NCBI GenBank assembly: GCA_947396885.1
Contig: OX377204.1
Span: forward strand, 6,510,001 to 6,574,000
Origin: Heligmosomoides polygyrus polygyrus
Taxonomy: Eukaryota > Nematoda > Chromadorea > Rhabditida > Heligmosomidae
Direction: 5' to 3'
DNA length: 64,000 nucleotides
Below, piece by piece: positions 10,121 to 21,690 of this stretch. Both the position numbers and the translations under genes were made by a program. Under the pieces are notes generated by a model, which saw nothing but the letters and a program-made list of their open reading frames with translations, had not been told where the DNA came from and made no database searches. Every line of letters starts with the position of its first letter. Position 1 is the first letter of the stretch.

Positions 10121-10274
10121 GATTATAGAATGTTGCGAACGTGTTTTAGTTAGCGAAAGCCGCGATTTGGGCAACTATTGCGCCGCACACACCAGGGGAT
10201 TATAGAATTTTGCGAACGTGTTTTAGTTAGCGAAAGCCGCGATCTGGGCAACTATTGCGCCGCACACACCAGGG
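10121..10274. repeat. 77-bp tandem duplication
   Basis: Two nearly identical units start at 10121 and 10198 with GATTATAGAAT and end GCCGCACACACCAGGG. They differ at only a few positions, so the duplication is recent. Confidence 0.9.
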
Positions 10275-10469
10275 AGGGGTCTGAAGAGCTGGGAATGCGA
10301 GACATATGACGTTTTCACAGAGTTGTTCACTGTTAAATATTCTTCACTTATTCTCTAGCTGTGATAGCATTCTCTAGCTGTGATAGCGACTTTCTGCGAT
10401 TCTTTCTGCTAAAGGAGTTGTTCTTTCTGGAACTCTATGCGACGATCTAATCAGCGTTTATTACATAGG

Positions 10470-10945
10470 CTAAGAACAGTTGGAGGGCAAGCAAAGGTCG
10501 CGAGTACCCACTGCACTGGGTAGTCACATGGTCAAAGTCCACCACGGAGAGGACTTTGGGGTCAAATTAAGAAGTTTAGCGCGTGAGCTTCAGACGTCGG
10601 CGCGGAAAGCTCTTAGGGCAAATTGGATACAGGCTACTGACCCAAAAATCAACCGGAAGGGGGAGTGCATATATAACCCGGGAGCTCAGGCCCTACCTGT
10701 GGCTAGCATTCTAGTTAGGGTACGGCATTCGTTGGTACCCTCACAAGCACTACTGTTCTGATCGCCTGGCGATTGGTTAGGTAAGGTCGATTGCTGTCTC
10801 CTTCTAGTCTTGTGTGCGTATAATTGGTCTCAAAATCTGGGAAGGTTGAGGAGACCCATTTTTGGAATGGTCACATTTGGGTTTGTTTCCTTTCACGCTC
10901 TGAGGAAGGCGACCCGCCGCAACGTAAATGCGGAGGTTTAGAGAA
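10470..10945 (+). mobile_element. Penelope-like GIY-YIG fragment with terminal repeat
   Basis: Codons read RSRVPTALGSHMVKVHHGED, then ALRANWIQATDPKINRKGEC, the end of a GIY-YIG domain. A non-coding tail with CTTTCACGCTCTGAGGAAGG follows; it resembles 40130-40425. 5' part missing. Confidence 0.6.
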
Positions 10946-11079
10946 AGTCGGACATGGCATTTACTAATCTGAGGTTAGATTTTGACTTTTTCAGACATCT
11001 ATGGGTATTCAGGAAAACTTTTCCATGGAATTCGTGATTTTGACCTTTTTAGTACATGACAAATACATCATACTATGTT

Positions 11080-11586
11080 ACTATGTAATAACGCGCTAAG
11101 CGCTGAGCCATACTACCGATCGGCGCCGCCGCAGAAATTAGTCATAAAATAGCCGAAAATCGGGGGGGGGGGGGAATTTCGGGGGAAAGGGGGGGGGAGA
11201 TTATAAATTAAATTATGGCACTAAAATAGCGAAAAATACCCTGACGTCTCCTTGCCTGGAAACGTTAGCCCTGGGGTAGCCGAGGTCGCTGAACATGAAA
11301 CTGCAGTTCGTTTTTGAAGTATGGATGGCCATCAATCGATACTGATCAAGTTACGGGGCGCTAAAATAGCGGAAAATACCCAGACGTCTTCTACGTGCCA
11401 GGGGATTCAGAAGACGTGCGGAATACGTCGCATGACGTGCCTGGGACTCAGAAGACGTGCCAAAGACGTCGCTCAACGTGTTTGTGGATTCAGAAGGCAT
11501 GCCGAAGACGTCGTCCGTTAAGGAGGGATCATTGAGGAGGACCAGTTACCAGTAATGGAGGACCATCTCACTAGGGGAGGGCCAGA
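11080..11586 (+). repeat. Minisatellite-like remnant related to HINE interiors
   Basis: Holds a poly-G run near 11161, two CTAAAATAGCG..AAAATACCC units, the phrase CCCTGGGGTAGCCGAGGTCG shared with the 58-kb array, and repeated CAGAAGACGTGCC..GACGTCG modules like those at 21.2-21.7 kb. No element ends were found. Confidence 0.5.
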
Positions 11587-11745
11587 GGCCGGATTCATCA
11601 ACAATTAACCCGTGGGTATGCGGGTGATAAGGGGTAGAGATAAGATAAGGGTCAGGCAGAGATAAGGCAAGAGTCAGAGACGCAGGCTTCATTTTGGGTA
11701 TCTCTACCCCTTATTCCCGCGGGTTAGTCGTTGATGAATCCGGCC
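11587..11745. mobile_element. GGATTCATC-type MITE, copy 1
   Basis: Ends GGCCGGATTCATCAACAATT and CGTTGATGAATCCGGCC are inverted. The interior shares GGGGTAGAGATAAGATAAGG and TATCTCTACCCC with 36070-36226. Confidence 0.8.
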
Positions 11746-12169
11746 CCAGTAGTGAGAAACCAATAGGTCGCCCTATCATACTGTATACTGTATATACTGC
11801 GAGCCTTTTGTACTCCTGGATAGGGGAAAAAGCTGTACAAGTAGAGCAGCTAGCTCGATGTGATTGTCCTTAGCTTAGTGATACGGTAACATCGCTCGAA
11901 GCGCGCAAGTACGAGGCACGCCGATAGGCGTGACGGAGCACTTATAAAGCATAAAGGGATGGAGATCGGCGTTAGTCCTAGTTTATAGTTGCGTCGCTGA
12001 GCGGCGCGGCACCATAGCCGAAACAGATATTGATCGGGAAGCGAGCGCGAATAATCGATATCTATAGCGATCGAGGTGCCGCGCGGCATGTTGGCGCGAG
12101 TATAATTAGTCCCTTCGCGGCAGGCGCCACACTTTCGACTTCTATGGGATTTCTTGAAGGCAATTTGAG

Positions 12170-12352
12170 TGCGTGATTGGCCTCTCTGACCAGCCGATAG
12201 GAAAGTCAGAGCTTTTTCCCACACGGGCCGCTCTAGCACGAATTCACCAATCCAGGAGGGATGGAAATCTCGGTTCGTCTGGATGGGAAACGCGCACCAA
12301 GGACCTCAACTCGGTGTCCAGACGAAAGCTGACGTCACCTCCGACTGTGCCT
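12170..12352 (-). mobile_element. SINE family 1, degraded copy
   Basis: The reverse strand retains the CAGTCGGAGGTGACG head and the GGTGAATTCGTGC..TCTGG middle, but the tail is lost. Confidence 0.6.
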
Positions 12353-14205
12353 TAATACTCGCCACTGATTTGGAAAGTGGCCTGTTAAAACGGAAATACG
12401 TGTCGTTGGTGAAGCTGGAAAGCCTTGCAAATGTGGCGTGCAAGACGACTGAAGATTCCCCGCTCTGAATGACTAGCAACTAACAGATTCCCGATAATAT
12501 TCGTGATGATGGCTGAAGAAGTGTCCCGGGAGGCTGAGTCGGAACCTCCTCCTCCTCCTCTTCACATCCATCTAATTACCGTTGACACGCTATCACGCAC
12601 CACCAGAGAGCTACCTGGAAGTAACGCCCACTCGCCATCAGAATACTGCCCAGTCGCCGAGTGGTTTTCAGGCAGCATGGCTGTTCGATCTGCTTATCTC
12701 ATAGAAATGATCTGATCCGCTATTTTTCCAAGGAACTCTATGTTCTTATAAATACAGTATACTTCTGGTAATTCAACACAGCCTCCGCGAATCACACAAC
12801 GTAGTGCATTCTGGTTATCCATACGTTGGAAGAAAGATGACGCATCTGAAAAATACTACTCGTTTAACTTCGATAAATTCTCCATTCTTCAATTCTCCAT
12901 CGACATTTCTACCATGCCCCTGCAGGACATAGTGGCTCATGAATTTGTTGGTGTTGGTTGTTTTAGTCAAGCATTATTATTTGATCGTTACTATGTCCGC
13001 TTTCGCATGCTTGTTTTCTTTGGCGCACTTTACGTGCAGCAATAAATAAATAAATCATGGATTCGTAACTCCAAGGATTATCCCTTTGAAACTTTGAAAT
13101 TCTCAGTGAGCCTTTCAATATCACTCATTTTGTCTAGGAATGTTCATAAAACCTACTGTTTTTACCTTAGGAATGCCTTTAAATCTTGTTTTAAAGCCCA
13201 GAAAAACGAAGATTTTCACTAATGGAGATAAAGCCATAAACTCGTCCACAATTCCGCAGCCTCGAACTTTCTACCTTCAGCTACGGCTTCTTGTAACAAA
13301 CTCTATTCTTGCTTGTACACTACGCAAAAACTGCAACTAGTCTACGACCCTCCGATGATTCTTTCCCTTAGAATGAAGTCCAGAATTTCTTGAAGAATTT
13401 TATTTTTTTAATGATTAATTAATATTTACATTGAATTACAGTTAGTTTATCATTATATTTAAATTTTCAATAAAATAAGCACAGTGGAATACTAAACGAA
13501 TGCATGGCGAAATTTCATTGCATGTCACAGCAGAAAGTTGTCACCTTTCTGCACCTTAAATCAAAAAACATTTTAAGCCAAGGGAAGAAGAATTTTAAAC
13601 ACTCTCTTGTACAGCGTAGGAATTTTAGCAGCATAACGCAATTTTTGGACAAATTGTGAAAATTCAGAATTTCGCGAAAAATTTCTTTTTTTTGTGTGTG
13701 TAAATCGAAGATGTATGTCAGATGTTCTTTCTAAGGCACATGCAGTTCATCTCGAAGAATGTCACTGTTGTCGTGAAAGGTTTTCACTATGATATTATCC
13801 ATAAAAGCGTCCAGTTTGATGTGAAAGTAGTAACAAGGTTAAGGAGCAAAAATGAACTGAAAAATTAATCATTTGGTCAGGTATCGAGAGTATGAAGTGG
13901 GTGGAGTTCCAAATTCGACAGTTCTTGAATCTCAGAGCGTCTTCGAGTTTTAGATGTTTACCTAAAGCCGATTGTGTCGTCGTACTCGGCCATTGTCTCT
14001 TCCTCCCTTTAGTTCTTGAAACCGCTCTAACTGGATATGATCCTTGGACGAGTGATTTCTCCAACTCCTGTTCACTTTTCCAGCCTCTGAGTAATCAGTT
14101 ACGCCAATACGTGAGCCGAATAAGCCTTAGAAAACACGACATGACAGCTTCTCACGAGCTCCTTCTCTAATGTTCGTTCACAGGGCACATAGAGCATAAT
14201 AAAAG
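12353..14205. other. Gene-free stretch
   Basis: No assignable gene. The best open frame (12503-12715, MMMAEEVSREAESEPPPPPL...) has no recognised domain. AATAAATAAATAAA near 13042 could be a polyadenylation signal. The end of a GTCCAATTTGA-type repeat lies near 13800-13842. Confidence 0.35.
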
Positions 14206-14478
14206 ATTAAGCACGGCGTTACCCAATTTCTTTTGGGATGCACCACACATTCTACTTCTACAGGACGTGGTGGAGGTGATTTGAATCCATTTATTTGCGG
14301 TGGCCAGCCGAAGCACATGTCAGCGCTTTGTCCTTCCCAGACAAGTCTGCCAGCAACCCACCGACCCCGGAGGGATGGAAGGCTTGGTTGGCCTGGGCGG
14401 GAATCCGAGCTAGGGACCTGGTATCGGGTGCAGACGACAGCCGGCGCCTCTTCCAACTGCGCTCCACGCGCCCGCCAT
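14206..14478 (-). mobile_element. SINE family 1, near full-length
   Basis: Read on the reverse strand: head GTGGAGCGCAGTTGGAAGAG, B-box area TAGCTCGGATTCCCG, body, and 3' region GGTAACGCCGTGC. Diverged. Confidence 0.82.
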
Positions 14479-15766
14479 TAACATGCTAAGGAAAACCGCT
14501 ATCCGTACGTGATGGTTTCCACAACTGTTCATTTGCCCGGTGATTGCAGGGCAATATTCGAACAGAGGCGGCCATTCTATAGGTAAAGGACATTGTTCGA
14601 GACTTAGTTTTAGGACGAGGTAAAACCGTCTCTGTTGTGGGAAGTTTTTAACTCAAAGAACTTGCAAGGTTCGGATTCAGTTGTATAAAATGCAGAAGCT
14701 TGTGGATGGGGTAGACGTCAAGAAGTTTACGGGGAGATTCCAGAGGCGGTAGATGTCTCCTTTTTGTCCGACAGTACAATTACGCCTACAACTTCGCGCA
14801 TAGTCGTTTCTGACCGAGTGCGAAGGCATTCCTCACCTCGACTCGAAAAATGAAGGCGTTTCGCTGTGCCGAGTGAATCCCCACGTCTGCAGCCTCTTCG
14901 CTAACGGATGTTATTATTTTCTGTGCTGTGTGTCTCTAACGCTAAGTAGCTACCGGATGGCAGGTTCCGATCAGATTTCCGGTTCTTTCGCGCCAGGCTT
15001 CGTAGCTTCGTCTCGAACTGCATGACTCCCGAGTGCCTCGCTCGATACCTTCACCGTCGTCAACTCATAGTTCTCGCAAAATTACTGCGACATGCCTGAC
15101 AATTTTTCGATTTTCACGGACATAATGGCTGGCTTTATAATTGCGTCGAATCGTTTTTGAAACACCTCGAAGGGCTATTGATAATTGCACAGTGGGTGTG
15201 AACCACACAGGTCATAGAAAGTCGCAAAATTGTTATTACCGCATTTGTGGTTATGGGTAGCTCGTCCTACACTCTTCTCACGGTGAAATACCCAAAAAAT
15301 ATAATATGTTTATTTCCCAAATCTGCCGCGGAATAATAGGTTGACGTTACTGGCTTCCTTTCGATCGCGAGACGTCGAGTTGCAAGCTGAATCAGCCTCG
15401 TCCGAATTGGGTGGAGTTAGAGGGCATCTGTAAAATCTCCTCATATTGAGGGACTATCGAGACTTATTGGTATGAACAACCTTGCCCATTGTATTGAGTT
15501 CGCGCCCACTTGAAGGTCCTCTTGATGTCATCGATCGAAGGCCGGCTGCAGGTATTGAGGCTGGAGGAAACGAGTCCAGGCGACTTGAACCGAATCGAAT
15601 CGAATCGAAGTGTCATCTCGGCTTCTTGCTGTGCCTTTATACGGTTCTGTGTCGAGCTCGAAAAAGGAATGTCAGCATAATCTGTAAACCAAACGTTCGA
15701 TCAGCAAGCAGATAACTTAATCAAAACTAAGTCGTATAGAATGATATATTTTCTGTCCGCTGTGTA

Positions 15767-17193
15767 TTAGGTTGTTGTAGAAGTCCATTTTCAAGACACT
15801 ACACATTTTTTTAAATTGTACAAAAAAGCCAACACGTCAAGAAACGAAGTAACCGCCATCGTGTTCTATCACTCTTCTCCACCTTTCAGGTAGACTCCCG
15901 ATCCCGTCAGCGTAGAGATTTTTGGCTTTGATTCGAAAACGCCGAGCAATTGAGTGGCCATCTCAGCACGTCGCGGGCGCGTTCGGTGAGGTCATGAGGA
16001 ATCCATTATGCCAACTTGTGCACCTTACCCAGTTGATGTGGGTGCATGGCGATGGCGGCGTACTGCACACCCGAGTCCTGTGCAAGTTCTCGAGGAGTCC
16101 GATCCCGCCAGCTGTCGCAATCGGCCGTTGTCTACCTCGGATTCACGTCCTGACCTTAACGAACCTTGAAGGTTAGAATCTCCTTTGCGAAAGCGTGTGT
16201 CGTGCCCTTGGCGAGTCCACTGCACCGGTGTTAGAACTCGTGCGGCCCTCGACCCGAAACCACGTGTGAGGCACAACCGGAGTCGAAGTTTTACCCATAC
16301 GCGCTAGCTCTCACATTACCTGCCACGTTAGAGGTGAGGATATACAACGTGATACAATTGAACCTGCCGACCTTCTGCAGTATTTACCACTGCGCTCAGA
16401 ATAATCCTTTTCCCACTCTCGAGTCACATGACAGTGCGCAATAGATAACATACTTCATAGCAACCCAATATACACACAATGCATATCAATATAGGAACAC
16501 AATTGCCTACGAATTATGCTGAGCCCCGCCACGTTACCTACGGGTCAGCCCAAGCGCAAGCCGCAGATCCTCCCTTGCTCCTACCCTGGAGCCTGCGCTC
16601 ACGAAGGCGGTAGCTCGGTCGGTCTCTGCGGTTACCTCTGAATGATGCTCCTGCGCGTCCTGGAGTCCTGCGCGGCTGGTCGAGTCATTGTCCTGGAGTG
16701 GACATTGCGCTGATGATGAAGTATCGGAGCGGAGAGGGACCGACCGCTCGGTGCGGCTACGAAGCCGAAGACTGCCGGGAAGGCGTTTATAGTGCGCGGG
16801 ACCGTATGCCCTCTGCGTCGGGAACAGGGCGCCTCCCAGCATGTGTGCCCTTGAAGAGTCGTGATGGAGCGTGGCGAACGTCACGACAGATTGCGAATCA
16901 TTCTCGTGCAGTGCGATCGGTCACTGTGCTCTCCCCAAATGCACCACTGATGCGACGACAGGAAGCAGCTGCTGACTCACCAAATTTGAAGTCATATAAT
17001 AGGAGACCTCCGATGTACTCCTTTGAAGGCTCCATTTTTCTAGAAGGAGTTACGCGATAGTGAGTAGCTAGCAATAATAGTAAATTTATGAATACCTATC
17101 TCATTATGTGAACAAAAGATAGGTTACTATGAGGCAGCGTTAGAGAGAAAAAAGCACATTTAAAAAATGGCTGGGATTTTTGCAAGACCGTAA
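15767..17193 (-). mobile_element. mariner element, decayed and interrupted
   Basis: Ends TTAGGTTGTTGTAGAAGTCC and (reverse) TTACGGTCTTGCAAAAATCC, with TA on both flanks. Minus-strand frames give YIGGLLLYDFKFGESAAASC and FRKGDSNLQGSLRSGRESEV, the mariner DNA-binding part. The catalytic region is mostly deleted. An unrelated GC-rich repeat (about 16200-16895) splits the DNA-binding region. Confidence 0.82.
16200..16895. mobile_element. Unclassified GC-rich repeat nested in mariner
   Basis: Interrupts the mariner reading between the DNA-binding segments. Short inverted ends (TGTCGTG...CACGACA) are seen. Shares GGCGTTTATAGTG, TGAGCCCCGCC and other blocks with 50950-52170. Confidence 0.6.
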
Positions 17194-17574
17194 TACATTT
17201 GTTACGCTTCACGACACCATGAGTCGCCATAAAATTCTCGAACCTTTTCCAGAAGCAACATTTTGTAGCGTATTTTGAAAGGCAGGTAGCAAAAATCTTG
17301 GTGTGGGTTCGATGACGAGATGGCATCCTGCATTTTCACTTGCGTGTTTAGCGTTTAATTCAATGGTAATGCCTACGCCATTCATCTGAAACTTTGTTAC
17401 AGAAAAATATAGAATACTTTGCATTCTTTGTATTATGTATGAAAATGTAGAGCCAGAAGCGAAAAATAGTAGCGATACTATTACCCAGTAAGTAAAATGT
17501 TCTTTAGGGCAGTAGTCAAAATATTTTTTTAAACATTATAATAATATCTACAAGTTTTACAATCCGTTGTAAGC

Positions 17575-17860
17575 GCATGTAGAACAGTCGGAGAAGGTGC
17601 CGACTGTAGCGTGCATCCGCTACAAGGTTCCTGGCTCTGATTTCCCTCCCAGGCCAACCAAGGCTTCCATTCCTCCGGGGTCGGTGAATTGGTATCAGAC
17701 TTCTCCGAGAAGGATAAGGCGCTGAGTTGTTGACCGACTGGCCACCGTAAGTCACTGTTTTGGTCAAATGCACACTCAAAACGCCTCCACGACATCCCGA
17801 AAAAGTAGAATGCGTGGCGCATCCCAAAAGGGATTGAGTAAGGCCATCTCTTATTCGCCA
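17575..17860 (+). mobile_element. SINE family 1 copy
   Basis: Head partly decayed (GTGCCGACTGTAGCGTGCAT), B-box area GGCTCTGATTTCCC, full body, and an altered tail GGCCATCTCTTATTCGCC. Confidence 0.8.
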
Positions 17861-17926
17861 TCCCATTCGTTGAATGATAACGTTCAATGATAACGAAACA
17901 ATGATAATTAATCGATTGCTACGTAA

Positions 17927-18181
17927 AGCCTTGTTCATACTTCCCGTCGCCGCGGTGGAATCGCAGCGATAAGTTTTGCAAAGCGACGCGAAAGAATTTG
18001 AACTTCCCCGTGCTGGTCGCATCGCTCATCGCTCTGCAAGGGAGCGCGACGGCGATCCGTCTAGGACCAACGCCAAACACCGCGCGCGGCGCGAAAAAGT
18101 ATGCCATGCCCTCGATGAGCGCGGGAAGCCATCGCGCATGCCGACTGCCACTGTTGCGGCGATGGAAGTATGCCCCCGGCC
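17927..18181. mobile_element. Tourist/Harbinger-like MITE, copy 2
   Basis: AGCCTTGTTCATACTTCCCG at the left and GGAAGTATGCCCCCGGCC at the right are inverted and flanked by TAA (17924-17926 and 18182-18184). The GC-rich interior (GCGCGAAAAAGTATGCCATG) is shared with the element at 60337-60653. Confidence 0.85.
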
Positions 18182-18184
18182 TAA

Positions 18185-19370
18185 GGCATGATCATCGACT
18201 GCTTATTTATTAATTTAATTTAATTTTAATTTTTAATATTTATTAATTTGATTTCAAAGCTGTTACAATCGGGAAGCGTCTTACACAATTGAAAACATAA
18301 CTAAACAAATTCCAAGTTCAGTGGTCTTTTTTAAGAATTTCTTAAGCGATCTAGGATATACCACAGTTGTCGACTAAAATGCTAGTTTATCAGAGTAAGT
18401 CGTAGTGAATCGTAACTTCTCAACTGTTTAAATCGTGTGTAAATGGCGTTCACCTTATTTGATACCATTCAAATAAGTTTCGCGATAATGGACAAATGCA
18501 GGGCACAATCTAAAGTCCAGTAGCTCTTAAGCGCTTAATTTTTTTGGCATTCTTGCTCTAGAAATTATGCTATAAATTATTTTTAAAGGGCATAAGGAAT
18601 TAGAATTTTCGCAACTGCTGAAATAGAAATAAGATTTTTTTTTGAAAAATAAATGCATTGGTATGGAAGTTCTGACAGGTTAAAATAGTGCTTAATTCAG
18701 GCATTCCTATTTTACCGCTTTTAACAAGTTTAACTGCTTTTCACGGCCTAAAAATGATATTTATATTTTAAAGTTTTTGATCTTCTGGTTGATTGATTTT
18801 TTGTAGTGAAAGAACATCGGCTTTGATCTTCGTTCAGTCTACACTTTTCTGTGTATCCTTATTCTAATTTTTATGGTCCGCAGGTTTTGTTGTGGAGTGT
18901 GTTTTTTATGCTTCGAAAGAGGAAATGTCAAAAAACATCTAAAAATACGCTTGAAAAGAGGTAAATACTGCATAGGAGAACAATGCAGATGAATCTAATA
19001 TCTGTTTTTCTACAGCACTAGCAGAACGAGTCTAATGAACAGACGTGTCCTTCGCTTTTCAGACAGCTTCAAGGTTCAGTGGAACCACGCAGGATTGTTT
19101 CCAACACTTTGTTATGTCTGCATGGAATTGATCATGTGTTGAGTAAGGCTGAACGTCACCGTTAGTCAGCGCCAGGAAGACGTCACGGTGATTAGTTCCT
19201 TGAGCTCCGCCGCCTGCGGTAGTCATGACTCTATTCTGGATTTTTCAAAACTATGTGAAGCTAGCTAACTATGTGAAGCTTCCTCACTCAATCTTCTCAC
19301 TTCCTCATATACTGTAACCACTGAGGAATTCTACCATTGTCCTAGGAATCCTAGCCCTTAGCCACTATCA
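18185..19370. other. Gene-free AT-rich stretch
   Basis: AT-rich DNA with no supported exon, repeat end or RNA gene. Confidence 0.4.
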
Positions 19371-19650
19371 AACCATGGGAGGGAGAGGAATAGGTCGGGA
19401 AATAAAAGGAGTTCTCAGCAGTTTCAGTGCTCCACTTCGTTTCAAAGCACCCGCAACAGCAGTTTCACTGATGTCTAGCTCTTCCGCAAACTGTTTGTGA
19501 TGGTTCAGCTTCCACCAACCCTTCAACTCGTCGACCAAGATTGCGCTAGGTGAACCGCTACGGGGGTCATCTTCGGAGTTGAAATCTCCACTCCAAAGTT
19601 TACTGAACCACTGGCAGTGCTTTCTTTCTTCAATTATGTGGGTTGACAAA
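19371..19650 (-). pseudogene. mariner transposase fragment (DNA-binding part)
   Basis: The minus frame reads QWFSKLWSGDFNSEDDPRSG and later AEELDISETAVAGALKRSGA, the second DNA-binding helix region of mariner transposases. No ends were found. Confidence 0.75.
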
Positions 19651-20146
19651 AGGAAGACCTGAATCTACGAGTAAATAGAGATAAGTTATTGTTGAGTGAA
19701 AGAATATATTGTCAATAAATTGGTCTTCAATTTGTAGGTAGTTCCAGTTTCGTTCGAGTTCTCATGCTTCGTTTTTTTACAGCCTTTTGATGCAAGAACG
19801 ACGAGACATTTATTTAGAGCATCGTGTCGTCGTGGATCCAGAATACATGAAACAGATGTCATAAAACGTGCGTCCAGAACCAGAGGACGTATCACAGATT
19901 TTGTGCATCCTGCTTAGGATTTTCAGAAGACCTGTTACAGTCTTTGGCAGTGCTCGGTATTTTTCTCTGCCGGCACATACATAGGGTAGTTGGTATAAAA
20001 ACGGGGTGGAGGAATGGGGAGGGAGAACGACTATGGGAACCAGCATCATCACCAGTGTTACCATTACGGCTCAGTACATGTTACCGCCAGTCGGACAATG
20101 AACGGTATGGACCGATCGAGGAATATCGACGGATCAGATTAGGTCA

Positions 20147-20436
20147 CGGGCCCGTGTAGCGCAATCGGAGGAGGCACCGGCTGCCGCGTGCACCCGATAC
20201 CAAATTCCTGGTTCGGATTTCCCGGCTAGGCCAACCAAGTCTTCCATCCCCCAGGGGTCGGTGAATTGGTACCAGACTTGTCTGGGAAGGATAGAGCGCT
20301 GACTTGTTCATCGGCTGGCCACCGCAACTCATTGTATGGCCAAATGCGCATTCAAATCGCCTCCTGGACATCCCGTAGAAGTTGAATGCGTGACGCATCC
20401 CAAAAGAGGTTGAGTAACGCCGTCCTTTATCCTTTA
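20147..20436 (+). mobile_element. SINE family 1, full-length, abutting a HINE
   Basis: Head CGTGTAGCGCAATCGGAGGA, B box GGTTCGGATTTCCC, full body and tail GTCCTTTATCCTTTA. The hairpin end of the HINE-like element begins at the very next base. Confidence 0.88.
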
Positions 20437-20609
20437 CCAGACGTTCAACGGCCTGCCGGCCGCCAAACGTCTGGTTGGGGCTTCGCCCCAAACCCGGAGT
20501 ATAGAACACCCCGAACGTCTTCTTCTCCTCTTTAGGCCTTCTCTCATTCATTAAAAAACTGGTTTTGCTATATAGAATGGTATAGCGGAATAGGGCAAAG
20601 CAGGCCCAC

Positions 20610-21200
20610 CACTTTCACTGGACCCCCTTCAACTGGTCCCTTATCACTGGTTTCCCTTTATTGTCAGCCCATTTCCGGTTCACCCTTCACTGGTCCCCCT
20701 CCCCTTCGTCGGTCCCTACTACTGCAACCACCTTTACTGGACCTCCCTTTGTCCCCTCTTCGCTGGTTATCCTATCCTTCACCGATCCCCATTACTGGTC
20801 CCACCATCACTGGTCCCCTTTTAACTCATCAACCCTTTTCCGGTCCCCCTTCACTGGCCCCTTCCCCCCCTCCCACTACCTCACCGGTGCTCATTGCTGG
20901 TCCCTTCCTTAGCGGTCCCCTCCACCTGGTCCCCTCTTCACTGGTCAACATTCTACCGCCCCCTTTAACTGGACCCCTCCCCCTGCTTCACCGGTCCACC
21001 CTTCACTGGACCACTCCCCCCCCCCCCTTCACCGGTCCCCATTACTGGTCCCTTCCTCACCGGTCCCATCTTCACTGGACCCATTGCTGGTCTCACCTTC
21101 ACTGGTCCCTCCTTTATTAGTCAACCCTTTACCGCTCCCCCTTACTGGAACCCCATCCTTCACCGGTCCCCAATTACTGGTCCCACCTTCACTGGTATCA
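20610..21200. repeat. CTTCACTGGTCCCC minisatellite
   Basis: Dozens of irregular units of about 14-30 bp built on TTCACTGGTCCC or TCACCGGTCCCC. The strand-specific C/T bias explains the long open frames. Confidence 0.85.
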
Positions 21201-21690
21201 CGTCGTCTGAATCCGGAATCCTCGCGCGACAGCGGTGACACCTCTTCCAAACCCGGTGGCCTGTTGAACAACGTCAGTGACATGTGTTCTCATCCCTAAC
21301 GTGCTTTGCGCGACATCGGTGAGACGTCGTCTGAATCTGGAAGGCCCTTCGCCACATTGGTGACACCTCTTCTGAATGCAGGCACCTGATGAGCGACGTC
21401 GGTGACATGTCTTCTCAAGTCGGACCTGGTTTGCGCGACATCGTTGACACGTCGTGTGAATCCGGAACCCCTAGCGCGACATCGGTGACACGTCGTCTGA
21501 ATCCAGACAGGCCTTTCGCGACATCGGTGACACCACTTCTAAACCCAGGCACCTGATGAACAACGTCGGTGACGTCTTCTCAAGCCGGACCTGCATTGCG
21601 CGACATCGGTGACACCTCTTCTCAACCTGAACGTCCTTTGCGCGACATCGGTGACATGTCGCCTGAACATGGACGCCCGTCGACAACTAC
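21190..21690. repeat. GCGACATCGGTGACA minisatellite with poly-C
   Basis: About ten units of GCGACATCGGTGACACGTCG plus TCTGAATCCGGA, roughly 60 bp as pairs, followed by a run of C at about 21730-21752. Inside the HINE-like element. Confidence 0.88.

Noticed and set aside
12503..12715. ATG-initiated frame with a Pro run
   Set aside because: No domain, no splice partners, short; not distinguishable from chance.
16025..16276. Minus-strand frame FRKGDSNLQGSLRSGRESEV as a host DNA-binding gene
   Set aside because: It is the mariner transposase DNA-binding segment within an element with defined ends.
19750..19905. Possible small exon (PFDARTTRHLFRASCRRGSR) after TTTTTACAG
   Set aside because: Open to a stop, but two frames are open, there is no family match, and no partner exon was found.
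20661..21120. Pro/Thr/Ser-rich open frames
   Set aside because: They are translations of a CTTCACTGGTCCCC minisatellite with strand-biased composition, not a mucin-like gene.
21190..21690. Regular repeat array as a CRISPR candidate
   Set aside because: Units are contiguous degenerate minisatellite repeats without unique spacers, in a eukaryotic window.
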